NCBI GenBank assembly: GCA_004335735.1
Contig: QAXK01004965.1
Coordinates: 1 to 64,000, forward strand
Length of the DNA stretch: 64,000 nucleotides
Source: Chlorella sp. KRBP
Lineage: Eukaryota > Chlorophyta > Trebouxiophyceae > Chlorellales > Chlorellaceae
Direction of reading: 5' to 3'
The translations under genes and the position numbers were made by a program. Within the stretch, counting starts at the first letter, position 1. Each line of letters starts with the position of its first letter. A model generated the notes under the pieces. That model had not been told where the DNA came from. It saw nothing but the letters and a program-made list of their open reading frames with translations, and did no database searches. This document shows positions 25,477 through 33,381 of this stretch, one piece after another.

Positions 25477-26703
25477 TCAGGCCAGGCCGAGGGCCCGGGC
25501 CTCCTCCCACAGCTCGTCCCGGACGTCGGGGTGGGCGGCGTCGCGGATGATGTGCCGGCACTGGCCGCGCTGGTCGTACCCGAAGAGCTCGGCGGCCCCC
25601 TGCTCGGTGACGATCGCGCTCTGCTGCACGCTCGTCACCGGCTCGTCCAGCAGGGGAACCACGGTGGAGCAGTTCGCCTTCGGGTGCCACGAGCGCAGCG
25701 CGATGAACGACTGGCCGCCCGGGGAGTGCAGCGCCCCGACGACGAAGTCGGTCTGCCCGCCGAACCCGGAGTGGATCCGGGCGTCGATGCGCGAGGCGTT
25801 GGCCTGACCGAAGAGGTCGACCTCGAGGGCCGAGTTCACCGAGGTCATCGCGCGCTGGCGCGCGATGAGGCCGGGGTCGTTGGTCGTCTCGGTGCGGGTC
25901 ATCCGCACGCGGGGGTTGCCGTCGACCCAGTCGTAGAGGTCCTGGGAGCCGAAGAGGAAGGACGTCGTCAGCGGGTGCTCGGGGTCGAGGGCGCCGGCCC
26001 GGTCCAGGGCCACGACGCCGTCGGAGAACATCTCGGTCCAGACCCGCAGCCCGCTCCGGCCGGCGAGGGCGGAGATCGTCGCGTCGGGGATGCCGCCGAT
26101 GCCGGCCTGGAGGGTGGCGCCGTCGGGGACCCGGCTCGCGATGCGCTCGCCGATGAGCCGGCTGTCGTCGTCGGGGACGAGCGGGGCATGGGACGGCACG
26201 GGGACCGAGACCTCGACGGCGAGGTCGACCGCGGAGGTGTCGAGCAGGGCGTCGCCGCCGGTGTACGGCATCCGGTCGTTGACGACGGCGACCACGAGGC
26301 CCGAGCGCGCGCGGCACGCCTCGATCGCGGCCGGGAGGACGTTGACCTCGATGCCGAGGGAGAGCATCCCGTCGCGGGCCGGGGCGCACTGCACGATGAC
26401 GACGTCCGGGGCCAGGGCTCCGGCGTACAGGACGGGGACGAGGGAGAGCCGGCTCGGGACGTAGGACAGGTCGGAGTGGCGGCGCATGCCGGCGCCGACG
26501 AAGCAGGTCTCGGCGGTGACGCCCGGACGGTCGGGGATGCCGGGCGGGGCGTTGAGCGCGTGGAGGACGTACTCCTCGCGGGCGGCGTCGAGGACCCGCA
26601 CGGCCTCCCACGGGACGGAGACGTTGCCGGAGACGACGACGCGCGGACGACCGGGGAGCGCGGAGAGGTGGCGGCCGAGCTGCTCGAGACTCACGGTCCT
26701 CAT
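25477..26703 (-). CDS. Acetyl-CoA hydrolase/CoA-transferase family protein
   Basis: The 408-residue protein matches the 4-hydroxybutyrate/acetyl-CoA transferase family: GIGGIPDATISAL, WTEMFSDGVV with the likely catalytic Glu224, and SGFGGQTDFVVGALHSPGG, which binds CoA. Members move or hydrolyse short acyl-CoA thioesters; which acyl group is used cannot be read from sequence. The ATG at 26703 is preferred, with ATGs at 26712 and 26715 as alternatives. It is convergent with the MATE gene and diverges from DUF2277. Confidence 0.87.
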   Translation of the reverse strand: MRTVSLEQLGRHLSALPGRPRVVVSGNVSVPWEAVRVLDAAREEYVLHALNAPPGIPDRPGVTAETCFVGAGMRRHSDLSYVPSRLSLVPVLYAGALAPDVVIVQCAPARDGMLSLGIEVNVLPAAIEACRARSGLVVAVVNDRMPYTGGDALLDTSAVDLAVEVSVPVPSHAPLVPDDDSRLIGERIASRVPDGATLQAGIGGIPDATISALAGRSGLRVWTEMFSDGVVALDRAGALDPEHPLTTSFLFGSQDLYDWVDGNPRVRMTRTETTNDPGLIARQRAMTSVNSALEVDLFGQANASRIDARIHSGFGGQTDFVVGALHSPGGQSFIALRSWHPKANCSTVVPLLDEPVTSVQQSAIVTEQGAAELFGYDQRGQCRHIIRDAAHPDVRDELWEEARALGLA

Positions 26704-26819
26704 GGCGCCCATCATGCTCGCGGCCGCGGGACGACACACCGCAGGTGAGGCTGTCCTCTCCCGACCCGTCGCCTCCCGACCCCTCGCCCCGGGCGGCGCG
26801 CGCGCCTACCGTGGAGCGC

Positions 26820-27095
26820 ATGTGCCGCAACATCCGCCAGCTCCACAACTTCGAGCCGCCCGCCACCACCGACGAGGTGCACGCGGCGGCCGTCCAGTAC
26901 GTCCGCAAGGTGAGCGGGTCCACCCGCCCCTCCCAGGCCAACGAGGCCGCCTTCGCGACCGCCGTCGAGGAGGTCGCCGAGGCCACCCGGCGGCTGCTCG
27001 ACGCGCTCGTCACGAGCGCCCCGCCGAAGGACCGCGAGGTCGAGGCCGCCAAGGCTCGGGCGCGCTCGGCGGAGCGCTACGGCCGCACCGGCTGA
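26820..27095 (+). CDS. Conserved DUF2277 protein
   Basis: The 91-residue protein begins MCRNIRQLHNFEPPATTDEV, continues with AVQYVRKVSGSTRPSQANEAAF, and ends with PPKDREVEAAKARARSAERYG, the conserved DUF2277 pattern found across actinobacteria. It is all-alpha and cytoplasmic. The function is not known. The ATG at 26820 starts the conserved region; an upstream in-frame start would add 25 residues of low-complexity sequence. Confidence 0.9.
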   Translation: MCRNIRQLHNFEPPATTDEVHAAAVQYVRKVSGSTRPSQANEAAFATAVEEVAEATRRLLDALVTSAPPKDREVEAAKARARSAERYGRTG

Positions 27096-27122
27096 GGGCG
27101 CCCCGGCGTTCGCGGACGGCCT

Positions 27123-27189
27123 GCCCGCACGGGTGTCCCGGGGGCGCCGTTCGGCCCTCGCGCGGCACCGTCCGAACGGCTGTGCGGGC
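27123..27189. repeat. Nested inverted repeat after DUF2277
   Basis: An outer pair GCCCGCAC (27123-27130) with its complement at 27182-27189 and an inner pair GCCGTTCGG (27146-27154) with 27172-27180 can fold into one long two-part hairpin. It starts 28 bases after the DUF2277 stop and probably terminates that gene, though it is larger than most terminators here. Confidence 0.65.
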
Positions 27190-27313
27190 CCGTCGTGGGG
27201 GGCGCGGGCGGCGTGGCGCCTGTGGACCGGGACACGCCCGAACTTTCTGCGGTGCACATCCCGTGGACGGCGTCCTCGCAGGTCAGAGCGCTGCTGGGAG
27301 ACGGCTGGGCGCG

Positions 27314-27389
27314 GTGTCCACAGGGTTGTCCACCGACGGTGCACAACGCACCCGGGCGTTTTCCCCACCTTGTCCACAGGTCGTCCCCA
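27314..27389. promoter_or_regulatory. Cluster of DnaA-box-like sites upstream of dnaB
   Basis: Within the 453-base gap 27096-27548 there is a perfect actinobacterial DnaA box, TTGTCCACA, at 27370-27378. One-mismatch sites are GTGTCCACA at 27314-27322 and TTGTCCACC at 27326-27334, with a weaker TCGTCCCCA at 27381-27389. The rest of the gap holds the nested hairpin at 27123-27189 and no gene that could be supported. The cluster lies 160-235 bases before the dnaB start and suggests DnaA-dependent control of dnaB. Confidence 0.6.
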
Positions 27390-27548
27390 GCCGTTCGGCC
27401 ACCCGGCTTGGAGGGGGCGCGGCCAGGTCCTACGGTGTCACCGGTACCTCGCTGTCGGTGCTCTCTGGTGCTCTTGTCCCGGGTCCGACGGCGCCGGTGC
27501 GGACCGCCTCGCCAGGGGCCTCGACGAGACGGTGAAGGGGATCAGCGG

Positions 27549-28919
27549 GTGAGCATCGCGGAGCTGAGCGAGGCGTTCTCCGGACCCTCGGAGCGGCCGG
27601 ACGAGCGGGTCCCCCCGCAGGACCTGCACGCCGAGCAGTCCGTCCTCGGCTCGATGCTCCTGGACAAGGACGCCATCGCCGACTGCCTCGAGGAGGTCAA
27701 GGCCCACGACTTCTACCGGCCGGCCCACGAGGCGATCTTCGACGCCGTCCTCGACCTCTTCGGCCGCGGCGAGCCCGCCGACGCCATCACCGTCGCCGAC
27801 GAGCTGACCAAGCGCGGCGACCTCGCCCGCGTCGGCGGCCAGGCCTACCTCCACCAGCTGATCCAGTCGGTGCCCACGGCGGCCAACGCCGGGTACTACG
27901 CCGAGATCGTCCACGAGCGCGCGGTCCTGCGCCGGCTCGTCGAGGCCGGCACGCGCATCGTCCAGATGGGCTACGGCCAGGGCGAGGGCGACATCGACGA
28001 GATCGTCAACCGCGCGCAGGCCGAGGTGTACTCGGTCGCCGAGAAGCGCGGCGGCGAGGACTACCACGCCCTCGGCGAGCTGCTCAACGAGACGATGGAG
28101 GAGATCGAGGCCGCCTCCGGTCGCACCGACGACCTCATCGGCGTGCCCACCGGCTTCCTCGAGCTCGACGCGCTGACCCACGGCCTGCACCCGGGCCAGA
28201 TGATCGTCGTCGCGGCCCGTCCGGCGGTCGGCAAGTCCACCCTCGGCATCGACATCGTCCGGGCGGCGGCCATCAAGCACGACATGGCGGCGGCGGTGTT
28301 CTCCCTCGAGATGAGCCGCACCGAGATCACGATGCGCATCCTGTCCGCCGAGGCCACCATCCAGCTCCAGGACCTGCGTCGCGGCCTGAAGAACCAGGAC
28401 CAGTGGACCAAGCTGGCGCGGATCATGGGGAAGATCTCCAACGCCCCGCTCTTCATCGACGACAGCCCGAACATGTCGCTCATGGAGATCCGGGCCAAGG
28501 CGCGCCGGCTCAAGCAGCAGCACAACCTCAAGCTCATCGTCATCGACTACCTCCAGCTGATGACCAGCGGCAAGAAGGTCGAGTCGCGCCAGCAGGAGGT
28601 CGCCGAGTTCTCCCGTGCGCTCAAGCTGCTCGCCAAGGAGATCGAGGTGCCCGTCATCGCGATCAGCCAGCTGAACCGTGGCCCCGAGCAGCGCACCGAC
28701 AAGCGCCCGCAGATGTCGGACCTGCGTGAGTCCGGGTCGATCGAGCAGGACGCCGACGTCGTCATCCTCCTGCACCGCGACCGCTCCGACCCCGAGCGCG
28801 AGGGCGAGGCCGACGTCATCGTCGCCAAGCACCGCAACGGGCCGACCGCCGACCTCGTCCTGGCCTTCCAGGGGCACTACTCGCGCTTCAACAACATGGC
28901 CCGCGACGGCGGCTTCTGA
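27549..28919 (+). CDS. dnaB: Replicative DNA helicase DnaB
   Basis: The 456-residue protein has the DnaB N-terminal domain (PPQDLHAEQSVLGSMLLD to about residue 115), a linker, and the RecA-like helicase core with Walker A ARPAVGKST, Walker B LIVIDYLQLM, the SRQQEVAEFSRALKLLAKE motif, SQLNRGPE and DLRESGSIEQDAD. It unwinds DNA ahead of the fork as a hexamer. Unlike dnaB of many actinobacteria, it carries no intein at the Walker A or IDYLQLM sites. GTG at 27549 is used because it begins the family's normal N-terminus. Confidence 0.97.
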   Translation: MSIAELSEAFSGPSERPDERVPPQDLHAEQSVLGSMLLDKDAIADCLEEVKAHDFYRPAHEAIFDAVLDLFGRGEPADAITVADELTKRGDLARVGGQAYLHQLIQSVPTAANAGYYAEIVHERAVLRRLVEAGTRIVQMGYGQGEGDIDEIVNRAQAEVYSVAEKRGGEDYHALGELLNETMEEIEAASGRTDDLIGVPTGFLELDALTHGLHPGQMIVVAARPAVGKSTLGIDIVRAAAIKHDMAAAVFSLEMSRTEITMRILSAEATIQLQDLRRGLKNQDQWTKLARIMGKISNAPLFIDDSPNMSLMEIRAKARRLKQQHNLKLIVIDYLQLMTSGKKVESRQQEVAEFSRALKLLAKEIEVPVIAISQLNRGPEQRTDKRPQMSDLRESGSIEQDADVVILLHRDRSDPEREGEADVIVAKHRNGPTADLVLAFQGHYSRFNNMARDGGF

Positions 28920-28977
28920 CCCGTCGCCGCCTGCTGCGCCGCCACCGACCTTCGTCCCGGGCGAGATGGTCGGGGGA

Positions 28978-29021
28978 CGAGCCAGCCGGCCACCACCTCG
29001 AGGGTGGGGCCGGCTGGCTCG
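28978..29021. terminator. Terminator between dnaB and the SH3-like gene
   Basis: CGAGCCAGCCGGCC (28978-28991) is complementary to 29008-29021; the loop itself contains a CCACC/GGTGG pair. The 14-bp stem begins 58 bases after dnaB and 18 bases from the stop of the convergent gene, so it can serve both. Confidence 0.8.
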
Positions 29022-29039
29022 TCACTCGAAGGGCGTGCG

Positions 29040-29381
29040 TCAGTCGCAGACCCTCATCGAGCTGATGTTCGCCGCCGGCACCCATCCGGTCTTCCCACCG
29101 GCCCGCACGTCCCGGCCGTACAGGAAGCCGTTCTGGGACTGGCCCTGGTAGTCGAAGGTGTCGTTGGCGTAGGCCAGGCCGAGGTGCGTCGCGTCGCCCA
29201 CGGGGCGAGTCCTGACGTAGGTGTTCTGGTTGAAGTACAGCCGCGTGTAGCAGGCGGCGGCGGACTGCTCGCTCGTCGTCGAGGTCGAGCTGGTGACGGC
29301 CACGGCGGGTGCGGCGAGGGCGGTGACGGCGCAGAAGCCGGCGACGCCGACGGCGGCCAGGGCACGGCGGAACGAGGACAT
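29040..29381 (-). CDS. Small secreted protein with SH3-like domain
   Basis: The 113-residue product has a signal peptide (MSSFRRALAAVGVAGFCAVT, cleavage near AVA, residues 25-30). A short Ser/Thr linker is followed by an SH3b-like segment with YVRTRPVGDATHLGLAY, DTFDYQGQ and GKTGWVPAANI. Two cysteines near the ends of the domain (in AACYTR and at RVCD) may form a disulfide. Such proteins bind the cell envelope or partner proteins; no enzymatic part is present. GGGGGGAG lies directly before the ATG at 29381. Confidence 0.8.
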   Translation of the reverse strand: MSSFRRALAAVGVAGFCAVTALAAPAVAVTSSTSTTSEQSAAACYTRLYFNQNTYVRTRPVGDATHLGLAYANDTFDYQGQSQNGFLYGRDVRAGGKTGWVPAANISSMRVCD

Positions 29382-29548
29382 TCTCCCCCCTAGGGAAACG
29401 ATGGATCGGACGCTTTCGATCGTGGCACAGCCCCTGGAGCCTCGCCATCCGAGAGGGAAAAGCGGTGTCGAGGAGGTGTTCTCGTGGTTCGGACCGTCGC
29501 CCGCGTCGGGCCGAGGTGAACCTGCAGCGCCGGGGCTCCCTCGCCGCA

Positions 29549-29593
29549 CCGGGGTGCCATCGCACCCCGGCGACGCAGGGTGTCACCGGCGGG
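29549..29593. repeat. Dispersed intergenic hairpin element, copy 1
   Basis: CCGGGGTGC (29549-29557) and GCACCCCGG (29562-29570) form a 9-bp stem with a CATC loop. The 45 bases from 29549 match 44119-44163 at 35 positions. Both copies lie upstream of plus-strand genes of unrelated function. It may be a small dispersed repeat. The sample is only two copies. Confidence 0.5.
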
Positions 29594-29631
29594 TGAGTGG
29601 GTCACGGCACCGGGCATGGGACAGTGACGCC

Positions 29632-30612
29632 ATGTCCCTGCGCCGCATCGACCGGGCCGTGGCCGGCTACACGGCGCTGCGCCCCCGCCTCGTCCCGGCG
29701 ACCGACCGGTTCGTCGAGGACGTCACCGGCACCATCGACGACGCCGGCATCAACTACCTGAGCGTCACCGGGCGCACCAAGTCGGTCGCGTCGTTCGCGG
29801 GCAAGGCCCGGGGCGTGCTCGCCGACAGCCCGGGTGCCGACCCGCTCGTCGCCGTCACCGACCAGGTCGGGGTCCGTGTCATCACCTACGTCCAGCGCGA
29901 CATCGACGCCGTCGCCGACCTGCTCGCCGAGCAGTTCACCGTCCTCGACGACCGCGACCTCGGGGTCGAGACCGCCGCCGCCGGACGGTTCGGCTACGCG
30001 AGCCGGCACCTGCTCGTCTCCCGCTCGACGGGGAGCGAGGTCGCCTACGAGCCGCTGGAGTGCGCGTCGGTCCAGCTGCGGACGGTGCTCCAGCACGCGT
30101 GGGCCGAGTTCGAGCACGACATCCGCTACAAGGGCACGGTGCCGCCGGAGCAGGTGCCCGACCTCGACCGCCGGTTCACCCTCGCCGCCGGCCTGCTCGA
30201 GCTCGCCGACCGCGAGTTCCAGACCATCCGGGACCGGTTGCAGGCCGGCTTCGGCACGAGCGACCTCGAGACCGCCGACGAGCTCGACCCCCGGATCGGC
30301 GCCCCCGAGCTCGCGACCTTCCTCGCCGGCCGGTATTCGAGCGCCGGCTGGTCGCGCACCGAGCACTACGAGTGGATCTCGGGGCTGCTCCTCGAGCTGG
30401 GCGTGGCCTCCCTCGACGAGCTGAGCGCCGGCCTGCGCGACATCGACAGCGCCGCCGTCACCGAGGCGATGGGCTACCGCTACCCGCCCGGCGCGGTCCG
30501 CCGGCTCGACGACGACCTGCTGGCCCGCTTCGGCGAGGCCTACGTCTCCCTGCACGGCAACGCCCACCGCCGCGACGCGCTCGAGGCCCGCCGCGCCCGC
30601 CTCTCCGGTTGA
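29632..30612 (+). CDS. RelA/SpoT-domain protein ((p)ppGpp synthetase-like)
   Basis: The 326-residue protein has a RelA/SpoT nucleotidyltransferase domain in about residues 30-170: TGRTKSVASFAGKARG, VTDQVGVRVITY with the metal-binding Asp77, GRFGYASRHLLV, and SVQLRTVLQHAWAEFEHDIRYK. In typical synthetases the last motif begins with a catalytic glutamate (E-x-Q-x-R-T); here that position is Ser146. The remaining C-terminal 150 residues are helical and unlike RelA regulatory domains. It may be a small alarmone synthetase with changed activity. Start ATG at 29632 begins the conserved region. Confidence 0.82.
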   Translation: MSLRRIDRAVAGYTALRPRLVPATDRFVEDVTGTIDDAGINYLSVTGRTKSVASFAGKARGVLADSPGADPLVAVTDQVGVRVITYVQRDIDAVADLLAEQFTVLDDRDLGVETAAAGRFGYASRHLLVSRSTGSEVAYEPLECASVQLRTVLQHAWAEFEHDIRYKGTVPPEQVPDLDRRFTLAAGLLELADREFQTIRDRLQAGFGTSDLETADELDPRIGAPELATFLAGRYSSAGWSRTEHYEWISGLLLELGVASLDELSAGLRDIDSAAVTEAMGYRYPPGAVRRLDDDLLARFGEAYVSLHGNAHRRDALEARRARLSG

Positions 30613-30644
30613 CAGGCCCGGTGGGCGGTCGTTGACTCGACGGC

Positions 30645-32600
30645 ATGCGCCACGCCACTGCCGCCGTGGGCGCCGCCGCTGCCGCGGTGACGCTGCTCGC
30701 CTCCACCGTCGCCGCCGACGCCGCCCCACGGGGTGACCGGCCGCCGGACCGGCCACTGCAGGCGCGGGTCGTCGTCACCACCCCGGACCGCGCCGAGCTG
30801 CTCCACGAGCGGGCGCCGGTCACCTTCGGCCGGGCCGCCAGCGACGCCCCGACCGTCGTCGTCGACCCGACGCAGCGCTTCCAGCCCATGGACGGTTTCG
30901 GCGCCTCGATCACCGACTCCTCGGCCGCCGTCCTCCACCGCCTCGACCCCTCCGCCCGCGAGCAGGCGATGCGCTCGCTGTTCGACCCGCGCTCCGGCAT
31001 CGGCGTCAGCTTCCTGCGCCAGCCGATCGGCTCCTCGGACTTCACCGCGGCCGACGAGCACTGGACCTTCGACGACGTGCCGGCCGGCGAGACCGACTTC
31101 CCGCTGCGGCACTTCAGCATCGCCCGCGACGAGCGGCAGGTGCTGCCACTGCTGCGCCGCGCCAAGCAGCTCAACCCGAAGCTCACCGTCCTCGCGACAC
31201 CGTGGAGCCCACCGGCGTGGATGAAGACCGGCGACTCGCTCGTCGGCGGACGGCTCAAGGACGACCCGCGCGTCTACGACGCCTACGCCCGCTACCTCGT
31301 GAAGTTCGTCGAGGCCTACGCGCGGGCCGGCGTCCCGGTCGACTACCTCACCGTCCAGAACGAGCCGCAGAACCGGGCCCCGAAGGAGTACCCCGGCACC
31401 GACCTGCCCGTCCGGCAGGAGGAGAAGGTCATCGAGGCCCTCGGCCCGATGCTGCGCAAGGCCTCGCCGCGCACGAAGATCCTCGCCTACGACCACAACT
31501 GGTCCACGCACCCCGACGACGTCGCCACCACGCCGCCGGGCGAGGACCCCGAGACCGACTACCCGTACCAGGTGCTCTCCTCGAAGGCCGCCCGATGGGT
31601 CGCCGGCACCGCCTACCACTGCTACTCCGGCGACCCCAGCGCCCAGTCCGCCCTGCACGAGGCGTTCCCGCACAAGGGGATCTGGTTCACCGAGTGCTCC
31701 GGCTCGCACGGACCGACCGACACCGACGAGCAGATCTTCCGCGGCACGCTCACCTGGCACGCGCGCAACATCATCATCGGGACGACCCGCAACTGGGCGC
31801 GCTCGGCGGTCAACTGGAACATCGCGCTCGACGAGGACGGCGGGCCGCACCTCGGCGGCTGCGACACGTGCACCGGGCTGCTGACCCTCATGGACGACGG
31901 CTCCGTGCGCCGGGACGCCGAGTACTTCACCATCGGGCACGCGGCGAAGTTCGTCCGCCCCGGGGCGGTGCGCATCGCGAGCACCTCGTTCGGCACGACC
32001 GGGTGGAACGGCCAGGTCATGGATGTCGCCTTCCGCAACCCCGACGGCACCATCGCCCTCGTCGCGCACAACGAGAACGACGACCCCCGGACCGTCGCCG
32101 TCCGCTACGGGGACCGGACCTTCGAGTACACGCTCCCCGGCGGGGCGCTCGCGACCTTCACCTGGCCCGACGTCCTGCGCAGCCGGTGGACCCAGGTGCA
32201 GGTGCCGGATGCGACGGCCACCGCCACCCCCGCGGGGACGGCCCCCGACGTCGCGGCCGCGGCGGTCGACGGCGACGCCTCGACGCGCTGGACCACCGGG
32301 ACGGCGCAGGTCCCCGGCCAGCACCTCGACATCGACCTCGGGCGCGTCACCCGCTTCGACCGGGTGGCGCTCGACAGCGGCGGGAACCTCGGCGACCGGG
32401 CCCGCGGGTGGTCGCTCGCGACGAGCCGGGACGGCCGCTCGTGGCGCACCGTGGCCACGGGCACGAGCAGCGGGCAGCTCACCGAGGTCGACGTCCCGCA
32501 CGCGCGGGCTCGCTGGCTCCGCGTCTCGACGACGCAGGCCGCCGACGCCTGGTGGAGCGTCGCCGATGTCCGGCTCTACCGGTCGGGCGGGCGTCACTGA
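30645..32600 (+). CDS. Secreted glycoside hydrolase family 30 enzyme with C-terminal F5/8-type (CBM32-like) domain
   Basis: The 651-residue protein starts with a signal peptide (residues 1-27, ending ADA-AP). The GH30 barrel and its side sheet cover about residues 60-510, with QRFQPMDGFGASITDSSA at the start, the acid/base Glu240 in VQNEPQN and the nucleophile Glu350 in FTECSGS. The last 135 residues (DGDASTRWTTG to WWSVADVRLY) look like a discoidin carbohydrate-binding module. Family members hydrolyse beta-glucosyl, beta-1,6-glucan or xylan linkages outside the cell. It follows the RelA/SpoT-like gene by 32 bases but is probably functionally separate. Confidence 0.92.
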   Translation: MRHATAAVGAAAAAVTLLASTVAADAAPRGDRPPDRPLQARVVVTTPDRAELLHERAPVTFGRAASDAPTVVVDPTQRFQPMDGFGASITDSSAAVLHRLDPSAREQAMRSLFDPRSGIGVSFLRQPIGSSDFTAADEHWTFDDVPAGETDFPLRHFSIARDERQVLPLLRRAKQLNPKLTVLATPWSPPAWMKTGDSLVGGRLKDDPRVYDAYARYLVKFVEAYARAGVPVDYLTVQNEPQNRAPKEYPGTDLPVRQEEKVIEALGPMLRKASPRTKILAYDHNWSTHPDDVATTPPGEDPETDYPYQVLSSKAARWVAGTAYHCYSGDPSAQSALHEAFPHKGIWFTECSGSHGPTDTDEQIFRGTLTWHARNIIIGTTRNWARSAVNWNIALDEDGGPHLGGCDTCTGLLTLMDDGSVRRDAEYFTIGHAAKFVRPGAVRIASTSFGTTGWNGQVMDVAFRNPDGTIALVAHNENDDPRTVAVRYGDRTFEYTLPGGALATFTWPDVLRSRWTQVQVPDATATATPAGTAPDVAAAAVDGDASTRWTTGTAQVPGQHLDIDLGRVTRFDRVALDSGGNLGDRARGWSLATSRDGRSWRTVATGTSSGQLTEVDVPHARARWLRVSTTQAADAWWSVADVRLYRSGGRH

Positions 32601-32626
32601 ACCCGTCCCGACCCCGGAGGGCGACG

Positions 32627-33319
32627 TCAGGGGCTGCTCGGCGACTCCCAGCCGCCGGCTCGCAACCGGTCGAGCGCGTCGAGGAGCAGGTCGAGGGCGA
32701 AGCGGAACTCGAAGTCCTCGTCACAGCCCGTGGCGTCCGGGCGTCGGGCTCGGGCGTCGGCCGCGATGGCGATGATGGCCGGGTAGTCGGCTGGGTCCGG
32801 GGGCGGTGACGTCCGTGCTCCGGGGCCCGGGCGGGGACGGGTCCCCGTGCCCTCGTCGAAGAGCTCGGGGCTGAACCCCCAGATCCGGTTGCCGAGCGCG
32901 TGCATGCCGTGGTGGGCGAGGTCGGGGGTGAACCCGCCCGCGAGCAGCAGCGCCGTCACGGCCTCCATGTGGCCGAGGACCGCAGGCGTGCGAACCGTGC
33001 GGGTCTCGATCGCCCGGCGGGCCCAGGGGTGGCGCTGCACGGCGGAGCGGGCCGAGAGGACCGTGGCCCGGACGGCGGCCTGCCAGTCGCCGTCGACGGC
33101 GTCCGAGGCGAGCACCTCACCGAGGACGGTGTCGACCATCCCGTCGAGCAGGTCGTCCTTGCCGCCGACGTGCTTGTACAGCGCCATCGGGACGACACCC
33201 AGCCGTTCGGCGAGCCGCCGCATGCTCACGGCGTCGGCCCCCTCGGCGTCCGCGAGGGCGACCGCGTCGGTGAGGACGCGCAGGCGGTTCAGCGGCTCGC
33301 GGGTCGCGGGCGGCGGCAT
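32627..33319 (-). CDS. TetR family transcriptional regulator
   Basis: The 230-residue protein has an N-terminal helix-turn-helix (GADAVSMRRLAERLGVVPMALYKHVGGKDDLLDGM, landmarks MRRLAERLG and ALYKHV) and a C-terminal ligand domain of the tetracycline-repressor type. Its effector is unknown. A palindrome GTGTAC-AGC-GTAGAC lies just upstream, fitting autoregulation. The gene is convergent with the GH30 gene and downstream of an alpha/beta hydrolase in the same direction. Confidence 0.9.
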   Translation of the reverse strand: MPPPATREPLNRLRVLTDAVALADAEGADAVSMRRLAERLGVVPMALYKHVGGKDDLLDGMVDTVLGEVLASDAVDGDWQAAVRATVLSARSAVQRHPWARRAIETRTVRTPAVLGHMEAVTALLLAGGFTPDLAHHGMHALGNRIWGFSPELFDEGTGTRPRPGPGARTSPPPDPADYPAIIAIAADARARRPDATGCDEDFEFRFALDLLLDALDRLRAGGWESPSSP

Positions 33320-33339
33320 CGGACCTCCTGGATCGACGG

Positions 33340-33354
33340 GTGTACAGCGTAGAC
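33340..33354. promoter_or_regulatory. Probable TetR operator
   Basis: GTGTAC-AGC-GTAGAC is an imperfect palindrome with one mismatched pair, centred 28 bases before the ATG of the TetR gene at 33319. The form GTNTAC-N3-GTANAC is common for TetR-family sites, so autoregulation, and perhaps control of the upstream hydrolase, is likely. Confidence 0.6.
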
Positions 33355-33381
33355 CCGGGCGGGCCGGCCCCGTCGCCGTCG

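Noticed and set aside
27549..28919. Possible intein in dnaB
   Set aside because: The helicase core is continuous from Walker A to the C-terminus with no extra block, so no intein is present.
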